From an uncultured Clostridia bacterium (GTDB lineage Bacteria > Bacillota > Clostridia > UBA1381): a stretch of 64,000 nt of DNA. Of the stretch, positions 37,501 through 52,500 are shown piece by piece. A program made the position numbers and the translations under genes. The DNA lies in NCBI GenBank assembly GCA_947624485.1, contig CANQKM010000006.1:1-64000 (forward strand), given 5' to 3'. The notes under the pieces are model-generated. The model did no database searches. It was given only the letters and a program-made list of their open reading frames with translations, and was not told the origin of the DNA. Each line of letters opens with the position of its first letter. Position 1 is the first letter of the stretch.

Positions 37501-40500
37501 GCGGCGTTAAGACGCGACGGTACGGTATTCGTTTGGGGTAATAATGAAAACGACCAGGGCGGAGTAAAGGAAAACGACATGAGAATGGCTCCGTACCAGA
37601 TTACAGCGGGCGCATATGATGTTACAAAGCATCCCGCGTACTCGGCTGCGGCTGAAGAGGAAGCGGCGGGAACTGTAAAGGGTTCACGCTTCGGCACGTC
37701 GTATATAAGCACAGTTTCACGCATAAGCGCGGGCGAAGACCATCTGCTTATGCTTACGAGCAAGCTGTATGATAACGGCGAAACAAACGTATACGGAGTA
37801 GGCGACAACTCAAATTCACAGCTTGGCGGCGACGCAAAGAAGGCAGTACCAGATCCCGTGCTTATAGCCACGAGGGAAACGCTGTCCGAGGAAACGGAAG
37901 CTTCCGGTCCGGGCAGATGGAAGAAGAAAGCGGACGCTATTATAAATATCGCGGCAGGCTCGAAGCACTCCGTAATGCAGACATATACGAATCAATTCGG
38001 CACGAGCAGCACGGATCAGTATCACTACGGCGTATGGACGGTAGGTCACAACGACGCTATACCGACCGTTGACAACGATACTCTCGGCGGCACGGGCGGT
38101 CAGCTCGGTATTAACAAAACGGATAGCTATACGGCGAAAACGCCGCAGCGTGTTCTGTCCGCGACGTATGACGCGAATGACCAATCGGGCGACACAAGTC
38201 CGTACCTTGAGGGCGTACTGACGCTTTCCGCGGGCGGTAACAGCACTTCTATCGTCAACGAAGAAGGTCAGGTCTACATGTGGGGCGACAACGACAAGTA
38301 TAAGAACCAGATCGGTAACTTCCTCGATCAGGCAAGTCCGCTCCCGACGCTCGTCGGCGAGAAGCCGTTCATGTCGATTATATTCAAGAACGTGTATATA
38401 GTTGACGATGCGGGCAATCCGGTAACGCATTATGAGACGTCGCCGCAGTTTATAGATATTGAACAATCGCAGAAGCTTTACATAGATATTAACCAGCTCT
38501 TCAACAGATATTTCAAGGGCTTTACGCTTTTGTGCGACGTTGAGGAAAGTCCGGTATCGAAGTTCTCGACAACCGATAAGGATATTACGGGCAGTCCGCA
38601 GTATATCTACTCCGGAAGCGAGGATGAGCCGGATACAAAAGAAAATAACGGTCACACCTTCAAGGAAAACAACGCGGATGAGCTCAACAACGTATATCCG
38701 ATAAGAGAAGGTGAGAACTACGTTGATTTCACATCGTCGAACGAGACGGTTGCGAAGGTGGCGCAGGATGAACTTAGCGCCAATGTCGGCACGGAAATCG
38801 TGACAGAGAATTTCGGCACCGATTATGATAACGATAACAAGGAAAGAAAGTATCTTGTTATAAGTCCGCAGAAGGGCGACGACGGCTCGATTAAGCTCGG
38901 CTCGTCCATCATCACGGCTACGAACAATGATACATACGAGGATAAGGACTACAAGGAATATGACGATAGTTTGCGCGACGAAATCGAGAGAATTAACTCT
39001 TACCACAGCAACAGAGGTCACAGCGGCGCTATTAACCTGAGAGTAATACCCGGTTCAACGGTAACTCCCGTTATTGTGTCAAAGGGCGACCATACGGTTG
39101 CGATCGACACGCTCGGCGAGGTATGGACATGGGGACGCAACGACCGCGGACAGCTCGGCGACGGCACGACCGTTGACCGCGCGTATCCGGTACAGGTAAT
39201 GCTGCACACGGTTGAGAACGGCGTTGAAGTAACCACGCCGCTGCGCGACGTTACGAATATTGCCGCGGGCGACAGATTCTCGGTAGCGCTTACGCGCGAC
39301 GGTAGACTGTACACATGGGGCGATAATTCCGAGTATCAGCTCGGAAACAACGATACGACGATGCCGTACTCCGCGTACCCCGTTGAGGTTGCGGGTATAG
39401 GCGGCAACGGCAAGTCGCTCTCCGAACAGCTTAAGGAAAATACGGCTGAAGGCTCCACAATAGTAAAGATTGCCGAAATAGTAGCCGGCAGAGCGCACAC
39501 TCTCGCCGTTACAAACATGGGCGACCTTTACGCTTGGGGTGCGAACAACAGAGGTCAGCTTGGTATAGAGCAGGGTTCGACGACGAATAAGCCGTACCCG
39601 ATGAATGTAAGAGGCTACCACGGCGGCGGTTCGCTCGACTCCGTAATTCTTATCGGAGCGGGTTCGGATCACTCCGTTGCGGTAAGACGCGACGGCAGCG
39701 TTTCGACGTGGGGTAACAATACGCACGGCGAACTCGGTATAGGCGACAACGCGGGCGTGACGCACGCGACAACGCCGGAAGAAGTAAACGGACTTTCGGG
39801 CGTTGACAGCATCGCCGCGGGCGACGGCTTCACGATTATAACGACGAAGGAACGTGACGTTTACTCCTGGGGACGCAACACCTACGGACAGCTCGGTGAC
39901 GGTACAAAGGATGACCGCTCGACGCCCGTACGCGTTCTCGTGGCGGGAACGGATTATCAGCTTACGGGCATTTCATCGGTAACGGCGGGTAGAAATCATG
40001 CTATGGCGATAGGCTCGTCCGTATCAAAGGCGGCTGACGGCAGCGTTGAAAAGACCGACTCCGACGAACCCAAAACGATCAGCGCGACCACGGTTTACGC
40101 GTGGGGCGACAACACGAAAGACCAGTACAGCAATAAGCTTATAAAAGATACAACAGATGTTGTAATAGGCAGAGATATAAAGGGAGACAACAAGATACAT
40201 ACGGCAGACGCGGCGGAAATAGACACAACCAAAGCGAACATCATAATACCCGACACGATGACGCTCAATCCGGAAAAAGACAGTGAGTTTATAACGTATT
40301 CGAGAATTGACGCCGGTTGGGATCACACCGTTCTTCTCACGAATAACGGCTACGTATGGGCGATAGGTAAGAATACGTACGAGGATGAGGAAGGCAACGC
40401 GATAGGCGGCGGACAGCTCGGCGATATGAGCCAGAGCAATTCCGACGTGCCTGTAAGAGTGGGCTTCAAGGCTGAGGATATACTCAATACGGCAGGTATC

Positions 40501-43500
40501 ACGGTAACGCATACCGACGGTACATCCGACAGTTATTCCGATCCCGATACCGCGCCTCCGCAGCTTTACGTAACGACGCAGGATAAGGTTACATTCAGTC
40601 CGTCAAGCTACGCGGCGCAGCACCACTACGCGTTTAATCTTCAGAGAATACATACCGAGAGAGCTACGGAAACGGTAACTCTTAACGGCGATCTCAAATT
40701 CTACTCGTCAAATCCGAATATCGCGGATATAAACGAGACAACGGGCGCTGTAACGATGAACGGTAACAGTCAGTACGGCACAACCACCATCGTTGCATAT
40801 ATAGAAAATCAAGACGCGGAAGGAAATACAACGTACACGTACGTTGACGAGACGATACTTAACGTAAGCGTTGAGGAAGCTCCGACAGACGGCGTGCGCG
40901 GAACGGTTAAGTCGCAGCCGATGATAGCGTCCGGCGACGGCTTCACGGTTGTTCTTAAGCCTGACGGCACGGTATGGACGTGGGGTGACAATAAGTACGG
41001 ACAGCTTGGCGCGAATATGAAGGAAGCGATTCAGTTCGGCTATGCTTTACAGGTAACGGACGGCACACAGCCGCTCGGCATGAGTAACGAAACAAGAATC
41101 ATACAGATAGCCGCGGGAAGCAGCCACGCACTTGCGCTTACGAGTGACGGTAAGGTATACGCGTGGGGCAGAAACAACCACGGTCAGCTTGGAATAGATC
41201 CGGATAAATCGTCATCGGAAGAGGATGAAGAGACCTCGTTCAGGAGAACGGCAGGTCTTGTAAGCATACGCGAAAACGGCGAGGATGTTAAGATCGTTTC
41301 AATCGCGGCGGGCGACGACTTCTCGCTCGCGCTGGCGGACAGCGGTTTTGTATACGCTTGGGGCGCGGGTGCGGACGGTCGTCTCGGCGACGGTTCGAGA
41401 AGCGACCAATACATACCCGTAAAGGTAAATCACGGTTCTTCTGCGACGACAAGCAAAGCGGGAGAAACGGTAAAGGTAGTCGGAACGGACGGCAAGCCCA
41501 TGAAGGATACCAACGGTATCGAAATCGAGCATGTTATCTACGACCAGGGCGACGCACTGGAGAACGTCACGGCTATAAGCGCGCAGAGCGGCAGAGCTAT
41601 GGCGATTAAGTCGAACGGCACACTTCTTAGCTGGGGTACCGACCGCTACGGCGCGTCCGGCACGGGCGATCCGGGCGAGTTCACGTCCAAGTTTATACCG
41701 ACGAGAGCGCTCGCGGCAGTTAAGGACGGCGAAACGGACGAGGACGGCAACTATATTGAGCGCACCGACACCGTGGACGGTCTGCCGATGTACATATTCA
41801 GCGACGTTAATTATCTTGCAAACGTAACCTCGCTCGGCGTCGGCGGCGACGCGTCGGCTGTTATAATCGGTAAGGGCAATATGGTTCTGAGCTCGGGACT
41901 TAATGAAAACGGCGAACTCGGACTCGGCGATAACAAGGATCGTTACAGATTTACGGAAATAAAGCAAGAGCTTCTTAATATAGACAACGGAGGCGAAGGC
42001 AAATTTGAGAGAATAGTACAGCTTGACGGCGGATTCAATCATATGGCTGCGCTTACCGAAAACGGACACGTGCTGACTTGGGGCAATAACAATCACGGTC
42101 AGCTTGGTTTGGGTACGACAATTCAGAATAACGACTATCCCGCAAGCAGCAATGTACCCGTACAGGTTAGGAAGGGAGACTCGTACTCCACGGACAAGTA
42201 TCTTGAAAATATCTGGGCAATAGACGCGGGCGGAGATCACACCCACGCGATTAAGCATGACACGGTTGTAAAGAGTGACGTCGTATGGTCGTGGGGTGAC
42301 AACTCCGAAAGACAGCTTGCCCACGAGGTATATATGGAATCGTACATGCCGCTCCAGTCGGGCGACAGAGAAATAAGACGAGTAATCGTACTCGTTGTGG
42401 AAAAGTACGATAAAGAGACCAATGCGTTCCGCGGCAGATATCAGGTATCGCTCGACATAACCGGCAACACGGATTACACCGACACGTCGATAACGAACCT
42501 GCCGAATATCTCGGTAGCGGAAACGGAATACCTGCAGGTAGACACAAATCAGATTTACGAGGTATACGAGAGCGGCTTTGTGCTTGAGGTATCGGGCAAT
42601 AAGGTAAAGGTAGAGGGCGCGACGTTCACATCGTCAAATGAAACGGTTGTTGCGGTTGAAGCACCCAATACGTCCGGTAAGCTCGTACCTGCAGCAGAAA
42701 ATGCGGCGTATAACAGCGCGGTAATTACCGTACTCAACCCGAGCAGCACATCGCTCAGCCGAGGCAGATTTACCGTAACGGTAACGAAGCATGTTGATTC
42801 AATCGCGACCGCGGCTGTCGCGGCGGGTGACAACCATACTGTTGTACTCTACGAGGACGGCAGAGTATGGGCGTTCGGCGACAATACATACGGACAGCTC
42901 GGCGACGGCGATCCCGGCAAGAACGGTACGGGCGGCGTTGTTGTAAACGGCGGCAGTGCTCCGTGGGATACCAATCTTTACAGAGATTACCTCTACCGCA
43001 ACTTTACCTACTACGGCACAAGCGACACGAACTACGTCGCATACCCCGTACAGGTAAGAACGGACGACGGTCAGGAGGACAATAACGCATTCCTTACAAA
43101 TGTTATAGCTATAGCGGCAAATCAGAACTACTCCGTAGCGGTAACGTCGGAGGGTATGGCTGAAGCCGACGGTAACGATTCGACAAGGAATGATATTGAA
43201 GCAAACGATAACAACAAGGTTTACTTCTGGGGTACAAGCGACGGCATAGGCACAAAGCGTCTTGCCGTAGAGCTTACCGGCTTTGAGGGTAAGAAGGTTA
43301 TATCCGTTGCGGCAGGCACGAGCCACATACTCGCGCTTACATCGGACGGCTATGTATATTCGTGGGGTACGAACGATCTCGGACAGCTCGGCGACAACAC
43401 CACCGCCGACAAGAACGGCGCGGACAGCGTGACGCAGGTAGTAGGTCTCGCGGGTGAGAATAACCTCTACGACATAATTCAGATCGCGGCTTACGGCGAT

Positions 43501-46500
43501 ACAAGCGCGGCGCTCAGAAGCGACGGCGCGGTATTCACGTGGGGTGACAACGCGTACGGACAGCTCGGTCAGACGGTCGGAGAAAAGGCTTACCAGACAA
43601 CTCCGATACAGGTACGCGTGGGAGATTCACTCGGCGACGAGCTTGACAAGAAACCGGACGGCGAATCGCTGCGCGGCGATAACGCGAACTATAACCCGTA
43701 TCTCAGAGATATAAGAGAAATCGCGGTGGGCGACGGCTTTATGCTCGCTCTCCGTGAGGACGGCAACGTATACGCATGGGGCAGAAACACGTACGGTCAG
43801 TGGGGTATAACAGCTTCCGACGACGAGGTAACGTCGCCCAAGCTCATAACCGATGACGCCGCGGCCGCAGGCGGTGACAATACAATAGCCGACGAAATTG
43901 CGGTTGAGAATATCGCACACATCTTTGCGGGCAGACACTACAGCGCGGTACTGACAAACGACGGACATCTTTACACAGCGGGCAGCAACCTCAACTGGGC
44001 GGACAAGAACGTTCCCGACGTATCGAGAACAAATTCGACAAATTCGAGCATAGAGGATTACTGGAAGTCAAGCGACGCCGATACGCACGTGAACGTATCG
44101 AGACTTGGCACGGGCAGCACGGAGGATTATGTTGACACGTTCGTACCCGTACAGACAGGTCTGAAGTACGAGCGTGACGATAACAACGCGGACGACAAAG
44201 ACATCTTCAACGGTGTAAACAACGCCGTTCTGGGCGACAACCATGCGATGGCAATAAGCAAGTACGGCTACGTATGGGGTTGGGGCGATAACGCGGCTTA
44301 CCAACTCGGCGACACGACAAACGACGTTGTCGCGGTTCCGCAGGTTGCGGGTATGAGAGAGACGCGCTACATAACCTTCAGAGACATCACGGTAAGCGAT
44401 CCCAATGAGGTTGTCGCATCGTATGAATATGACGCGGGCAATGATATTTACAAGACGGATAAGCAGCTTCCGCCTGTTGTTACGGTGCACGAGGACGCGA
44501 CGCTGTATATTAACCTTCTCACATACGACTATGACACGGGCTTCAACGTAACGCAGTACACGACGCAGACGAGATACTGGAAGAACGCTCTCCCCGCAGT
44601 TTCTACAGAAAACGATATGCTTTGGGAGAACGGTAATCTCGAATGGGCTTCGTCCGATGAGAGCGTTGCGACGATCGATCCCGTAACGGGTGAGATTACA
44701 CCCAATAAGAACAGACGCTACGACAGAACTACCATCTCCGTTCAGGATAAGAAAACGGGAGCTATCGGTATGTTCATACTGTACGTAAAGCGTCACAGCG
44801 ACGACGCGAAGGTAATGCCGATGGTTGCGGCAGGTCAGAATTTCTCGCTCGCGCTGCGCACGGACGGCACGGTATGGTCGTGGGGCGCTAACGGCCGCGG
44901 ACAGCTCGGCAGAGACAATATGACAGATTATCCGGCAGACAGACCGGGACCGATAACGTTCCCCGAAGGAACGGTTATCAAGTACATAACCGCAGGTAAG
45001 TACCACGCGGCGGCGGTTGACACCGACGGCGGCGTATATACCTGGGGCTGGAACGAGTACGGTCAGCTCGGCAACGGCAAGGCGTCATACTTCGAGCAGT
45101 ATGAGGAGCCGGTACCGTATTACAGCGGTCACTATACGGAATGGTGGCATCAATGCCGTACCTGCTGCTTAGACACCATTGATTCGGGCGATACAGGTCT
45201 TGACGTACACTGCCCCGAGGCTCATACGCATTATCAGTATACAAAGAAAGAATTTAACGAGTCGAAACCGATCAAGCTGTCTCTTACAAACGTGGCGGCT
45301 GTAACGGCGGGTGACAATCACACGGCAGCGCTTCTTGACGACGGCACGGTATACGCGTGGGGCGACAACAGCTACTCGCAGACGGCGACGGCTAAATCGT
45401 CCGAGGTATCCGGCTTTATGGGACACTACAGACCTGCCGACCATACGTCATGGACGTGGGGCATAAACGGAAACGCTTACACGATGAGACCGGTAAGAGC
45501 ATTGCCGGTTGAGGTTAAGGGCGTTGACGGTATGACGGCTCTTACAGATATAATCGACATTAAGGCGGGCGGTAACTTCACCGTAGCTCTCCGCCGCGAC
45601 GGTACGGTTTACACATGGGGTAAAACGGATAACGGCGAGTCGGGCGACGGCGTGAACATCACGTATACGAGAGAAAAGCTTTCGACGCATAAGTTTGAGT
45701 ATGCCGAGAGCGCCGCGGACGACAGAAGATATGAGAGAACATTCCCGCTCCAGGCGGTAGCCGGCGAGCAGCTTATAAGCTACGCGAAGGACGGAGACGA
45801 TTACGTTTATGAGCATGCTTCGGAGAACGCGGCGACATACGCGTACAACTATCTCCAGGAAGTAACGACAATCGCGGCAGGCGATAACCATGTTTCGGTA
45901 ATCACCAAGAACGGCGACGTTTACTCATGGGGTGACAACTCGCGCGGTCAGATGGGCTTGGGCGAGGATCATAAGGATCAGGAAAACGCTCTCAGTCCTG
46001 TAAAGGCTAAGAACCTTAAGGGTATCGCGCAGATTGCCGCAGGCTCGAACCAGAGCTTTACAATAGCCGACGACGGCGCTGTATACGGCTGGGGCGACAA
46101 TACTCCGCCGGAGGATCTCACCATAAGCTACAAGTATCCCGATTGGTTATATAACCTGAGATACTTTGAAGGCACTCATTATTCGGGCTACAAGGGCGCA
46201 GCAGGATTACAAACCACCTTTGACTGTGACAATTCCGAATACAGCACATATAACGCAATAACCGATTCGGACGACATAACGCATCAGCTTGGCACGGGTA
46301 CGAATGATCCGATAGTATACGAGCCTACGAGAGTAAAGAAGGGCGAGACGATTAACTATATCGGCGAAAACTTCAGCGAGAATCTCACAAAGTTCGGAAG
46401 CATTGCGACGAGAGGCACGCATACCGTAATGTACAACTCTCAGGAGGGTACCGTATGGTCGTGGGGCGAAGGTACAGATAATCAGCTCGGCGATTACAAG

Positions 46501-49500
46501 ATATACGACAACAATGAAGAAACAGCATATCCGAGAACAGCCGAAACGCCCGTTCAGACAGGCGCGACCGACTATATCCGCCCGAACGTAACAGGCGGCG
46601 GTATTTATGAGGTATCGTCTGAGGGAGACGACACGCTCGTTGAAGAATTCGGCAAGGATACGTCCGCGTGGATGCCGAACAATATAATGATAACGGAGGA
46701 TCAGTATATAAGAATAGATACTGACGACGTCCAGAGACTTATAGATCCGGGCTTCAACCTCTCGTATATCAATATGGAGTCGAGCGATTACCATAAGTTC
46801 ACCTATAATAAAGAGAACGGCGATATCGGTACAATCGAGAGATCTCTCAATCTTACGGCTGCCGACGGCAACATTGTCGCGGTAGAGCACGTACAGACAG
46901 AGACGGAGGATTACTTCCTTATCAAGCCGATACCGCATGAGAACTTCTACAGTTACGGCGATACAAACCTTATCCTGCGCGACGATATGTCCGATACGGC
47001 GTTCGTATTCAAGGTGAAGGTTCGCATGAGCGACGCCGAAAAGTACGGCAACTTAAAGAAGATTGACAGAAACGGAAATATCGTATACACCGATCCGAAG
47101 GCAGCCGCGCCGAAGGTTGTAAATGGCGCGAACCACGTTGTTGCTCTTAAGTCGAACGGTACGGTATGGACGTGGGGCATGGGCGGAAATTACCAGCTCG
47201 GTTCCGGCGGCAGAGAGGACGACGAATATCCGTCGCAGGTACCCGGCGTGAACGGCGCGGGCTACCTTGGCGTGGATACCGTTTCCGTTGCCGAGTCGGG
47301 CGATTGGGAAGACACTCTTGCTCTCAGAATGACGAAGAGAATTATAGATATTGCCGCGGGCAGCGACTTCTCCGCTGCGCTTGCGGCTGACGGCACGGTT
47401 TACACATGGGGCGCCGACATACCCAACGAGCGCGCAACGGGCCACAAGTACCCGGTTGTAAGCTATGATCCGAACGCGGACGAAAATAAGGGTAAGGCAA
47501 TCCCGATTGCGATCAGTGCGTCGGAGACAAAGATATACGCAGTTATGAGCGACACGACCGTTATGGAGTGGGTTTATAACAGCAGCAAGAATATCATAAA
47601 CGCGGGCGAGAGCCGTAAGCTTTACAGCGAAGACTTTACTCACGCGCTCGAGGTACAGGGCGGATCAAGTCATGTGACCATACTCCGCGACGACGGACGC
47701 ATATGGACGCGCGGCGATAACACATACGGTCAGCTCGGTAATGTTCAGCGCAGATACGAGAGCGGTTATCTCGGACTTGTGCGCGCGGGCGAGAGTCCGT
47801 ACAACAGCATATACCTCAATAATGTTGTTGATATAGACACGGGTTACCGTCATAATATCGCGCTGCTCAAGGAAAACAATACGGAAGCGCAGCATACGCA
47901 GTTTGACGTGCCTGAGGATAAGAAGTTCTCCGCCGCAAACGGCAGAGTATTCGTATGGGGCAGAGATACCGCGTCAGCCGAGGCGGACAAGTACACGCAG
48001 TACGCGCCGCGCGAGATAACGTTTAACGGAACCGACGGCGAGACAACAGATGTAACGCACGTATCGGCAGCGACGGATATTAACTCGGCTTCAACAAAGG
48101 CGCATAAGGTATGGACATGGAATAACGGCGACGAAGCATCGAAGGTTCAGAATGAGGAAGGCGGAGACTGGACGCAGGTCAACCCGTACGGAATAGCCGT
48201 TCCGGGCGCAATAGACGGCGCCGCGGGCGCAACGTCGAGAACAACGTACGTTGAGGACGGTACGGTTTGGTCATGGGGCGCGAATAACCACGGACAGCTC
48301 GGCACGGACGAGGTTGAGGACACAACGGCTGTACCTGTAATGGCTCAGACCGAAGAGCCTACGGTTACGGTTAAGATTGCCGAAGTGGATATTTACAAGG
48401 CTGACGGCACACTTAAAGAAACGCTCTATTATCCGGATCAGATAACCTTCGATCTCGGTGAAAAGGCTGTAATAAAGAGAATGTTCATAGAGGAAACGCG
48501 TCCGTTCAACCTCTATAACGACAAGTACGCAACGGAAATCACCGACCTTAACGGCATAACGTTTGAAACGACGGATGATTTGGCGATTGCGATAAATAAC
48601 ATAACAGAAACCGCACCGGAGCTTGTAAGTCCCGAAAACGCAACTGTCGGCGACAGCGCGTACACTGTATACGAGACTACGTACAAGAGCAAGGTATTCG
48701 GCGACGAAACAGGTCAGCCGAAGGATATGCAGCCGACAGGCTTTATAAAGGCAGGTCTTATAGAAGAAGGCACTGTCTCCTTGCCGACGGTTTCGCAGAG
48801 CGCGACCGCGTCCGCTATGGTTCACGCGGACGGCTCGGTATGGGCATGGGGCAAGAATTACGCTTCAAACAACCTCAACGTTTCAATCAACCGCGGCGGT
48901 CAGGATTACATCTACGTTCCCGGCAACGTGATGTTCAACAGCACCGACACGACGGCGATTGGGAATGTTAAGCAGTTTGTACTCGGCGATGAGTTCAGCG
49001 TATACTTAACAAATAACGGCAAGGTTTACGCGTGGGGCGAAGGCTCCGACTATCAGCTCGGTATCGGTAAAACCACAGCCGATAAGCTTTCCGCAGCCGA
49101 CAGCGGCGAGGTTCTTAACGCCGACGGCACACCGCTTTCAAGCATAGCCGGTATTGTCGCGGTAAGTGCGTACACGAGCCACGCTCTTGCGCTCGCGGAC
49201 GACGGCACGGTTTACGCGTGGGGTAAGAATGACGCTAACGTCGGCGACAACAAGTCCGGCGAGCATTACTATGCAAGAGCCGTAAGAATATCGAACGTTC
49301 AGGCTATAGCGGCGGGCAAGACGCACTCGCTGGCTCTGAAGAACGACGGCACCGTTTGGATTTGGGGTAATTACGGCGACGAGAAGACAAAGCGTCCCGT
49401 ACAGATAGACGGACTTGACAATATAGTAGCAATCACTGCCGGCGACGGCATGTCGGCGGCGCTCGACAAGGACGGTAAGGTTTACACGTGGGGCGATGAC

Positions 49501-52500
49501 CTCGCGGTTAACGAGGTATCCGTCGGCGAGGACAACAAGGCTACGCAGATAGATATGAGAGACACCCACTTTGCCGCCACGGGCTACGATGCTAAGGCGT
49601 ACGAGTGGAACGGCGCGGAGACGACGGCGTCGGCTGCGAACGTGGAGGGTGATGTAATAATCACAACCGCGGGCGGCAAGCATACGACCGCAATCAATTC
49701 CGAAGGTAAGGCATACGCGTGGGGCGACAATACGCACTATCAGCTCGGCGACGGAACGAATATCGCGTTTACGGCAGACAAGCCGGCAGAGGTCAACAAG
49801 GTACCCGACGGTATCAGAGTACACAGCGCGTCAAACGGTGCAACGGTATACGAGGCTCTCGCAAACTACGCGAACCTCCACGATATGTACGAGTTTACCG
49901 TTACAAGCGGCGGCGAGCTTACGATAAGCAGCGTCGACATATTCGCGCCGTACAGATACAACGTGCTGCATACAAAGGGATGGAATACATTCCTCTATAA
50001 TGACGAGAATAAGGCGTACAGGCTTGAGGCGCTTAACGACGCGCTTGTAAAGATCGATGGCAGCAAGATCGTTACCGTGGACGGTCAATACGGCACTGCG
50101 TATGTGCGCATAGTCGAGCTTAACGCCGACGGCACGGACGGCAATAACGTAGGATTTATAAGAGTAAACGTAATACCCGACGGCGCGGTAACGGCGCCTA
50201 TGGTATCGGCGGGTACGGACTTCGTGCTTGTGCTTACCGATAAGGGTGACGTATACGCATGGGGTTCAAACAGCCACCATAAGGTTCAAGACACAGAGAA
50301 CAGCTATTACACGCAGCCCATGCTTGTTACGGGACTTAGCAATATAGTAAAGATTTCCGCGGGCGACACGCACGCGCTTGCGGTTGACAAGGACGGCAAC
50401 GTATACGGCTGGGGTAACGATGAATTCCACCAGCTTGCTTCGGGTACGCCTTCCGAGCCGACGAAGCTCGGTATAAGCGGCGTCGCAGACGTTGCGGCAG
50501 GTCAGGAGCATAGCGTATTCCTGAAGAAGGACGGCACGGTATGGTCAATAGGCTCCAACGAGTTCGGTCAGATAGGCAACAAGCAGAACGACGACGCTTA
50601 TAAGACAACGGCTGCCGTTGCTACGGAATTCGGTCCGACGAAGATGCTTAACGACATAGTAAGCCTCGGTGCGGGCGACGGTCACACGGTTGCCCTCACC
50701 ACGGGCGGTACGCTGTACGCGTGGGGTAGAAACAACAGCCGTCAGCTCGGAAATATAGACGACGGCAATGAGAAATATATGAAGCTCGACGTACCGAGAG
50801 AAGTAATCGGCAACAGAGACGAGCTTGAATACACAGACGAAGAAATTAACGCAAACGGCAGATTCAAGTACAATATCGCGAAGATAGCGACGAAGGACGA
50901 GCATAATGTCGCCCTTTCCGGCGACGGCAGAGTCTGGACGTGGGGTTACAACTACTACGGACGTCTCGGCGACGGTACAGACACGTCGAGAAATATGCCG
51001 GGCAAGGTAATGTACGCCGAAAACTATACGTTAAAGGCTATCGGCGGCAAGGATACGCCGATAATAGACATAGACGCGGGCAGATCTCACAACCTGGCGA
51101 TCCTGAAGGGTGAGAGCGGCGAAAGCAATACCGTATACGCGTGGGGCGACAATATGTACGGTGAACTCGGCGACGGCACGAGAGCGCAGAAGTCGACGGC
51201 CGTAAAGGTACAGAGCGAGTTCGGCGGTGACTTTGAGGGCGCGATAGGCATTGCCGCGGGTAACGAGCATTCCGTTCTGTTTAACGGCAGCGGCGAGATT
51301 TACACCTTCGGTAACAACGCAGAAGGTCAGCTCGGTATCAGAAACGCGGCGGACAATGACGCGGATTACAAGACAAGCTCCTCTGTTCCGACGCTTCTGG
51401 GAAGCTCGGACGGCGCGAGCAAGGGTATTATCCCGACGGTAATTGTCGCTGACAACATGAATACTCCGTCAGTTAAGTACACGTCAAATCTGCCGGGTAC
51501 GCTGTCGATTTATCCCAACCAGCACCTTCTTATCGACAAGAACACGCTGAAGGTTATCACGGCGGTATCGTCGTTCAACATCTACGCGTCGCAGGGTACG
51601 GGTTCGTCGTCTACGACGGGTACGAACGCAAATCCGAGCGACGTACAGGTAACGTTTACAAGCGATACGGACAATCTGCTTACCCTGAGCGATAATGTCA
51701 GCGCGACCTTGGACGAGGGCGCGACTCAGGTGTTTGAGCTTGCTCCGAACACCTACGGTGTTGCGAACGTAACCGTTACACACGCAAAGACGGGATATAC
51801 AAAGACATTTACGGTAATTATAAAGCCCGAAAACAAGGCGGGCGAATCCGCTATGATTACGGGCGGCGAGAACTTCACAATAGCATTGAAGTCCGACGGC
51901 AGCGTATGGACGTGGGGTGACAACACGTACGGACAGCTCGGCAACGGCGAGTCCGGCGCGAATAAGTACGCGGTCAACCCCGCAAAGCTTGCGTCGCTTA
52001 CGGGTATAACAGAAGTTGCGGCGGGCAAGAGCTTCGCTCTCGCGCTCAACAGTACAACGGGACAGCTTTACGCGTGGGGCAGCAACTCCGACGGTCAGAT
52101 AGGTCAGGGTTCCGTCACGGAAACAATGTATACGACGCCGCAGACGGTAAACCTCAGCGAGCTTACCGCCACGGAAAAGATTACGAGAATAGCGGCGGGC
52201 GACAGCTTCGCAATGGCTCTCACGAATGAGGGCAATGTATACGCGTGGGGCGATAACAGCTTCAAGCAGATGGGACGCGACACCGACGGACGTCTGCCGG
52301 CGTTCTACAAGCCGTTTAAGATTGATATTACCGGCGCATCGCAGATTGCGGCGGGCGCGCACCATGCAATGGTATACGCCGGCGGCAAGGTTTACACATG
52401 GGGCGCGAACGGCTCCGGACAGCTTGGCAACGGCACCATTAAGAGTGAAACAACGGGCGGAGAAGCATTCAGCAGCACAACGCCGATAGATATTCCGCTT

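Noticed and set aside
45082-45270. The Cys/His loop as a classical zinc finger.
   Set aside because: The spacing CxxCC then HC then H-x-H does not fit a standard C2H2 or zinc ribbon pattern; only an unspecified metal or disulfide site can be suggested.
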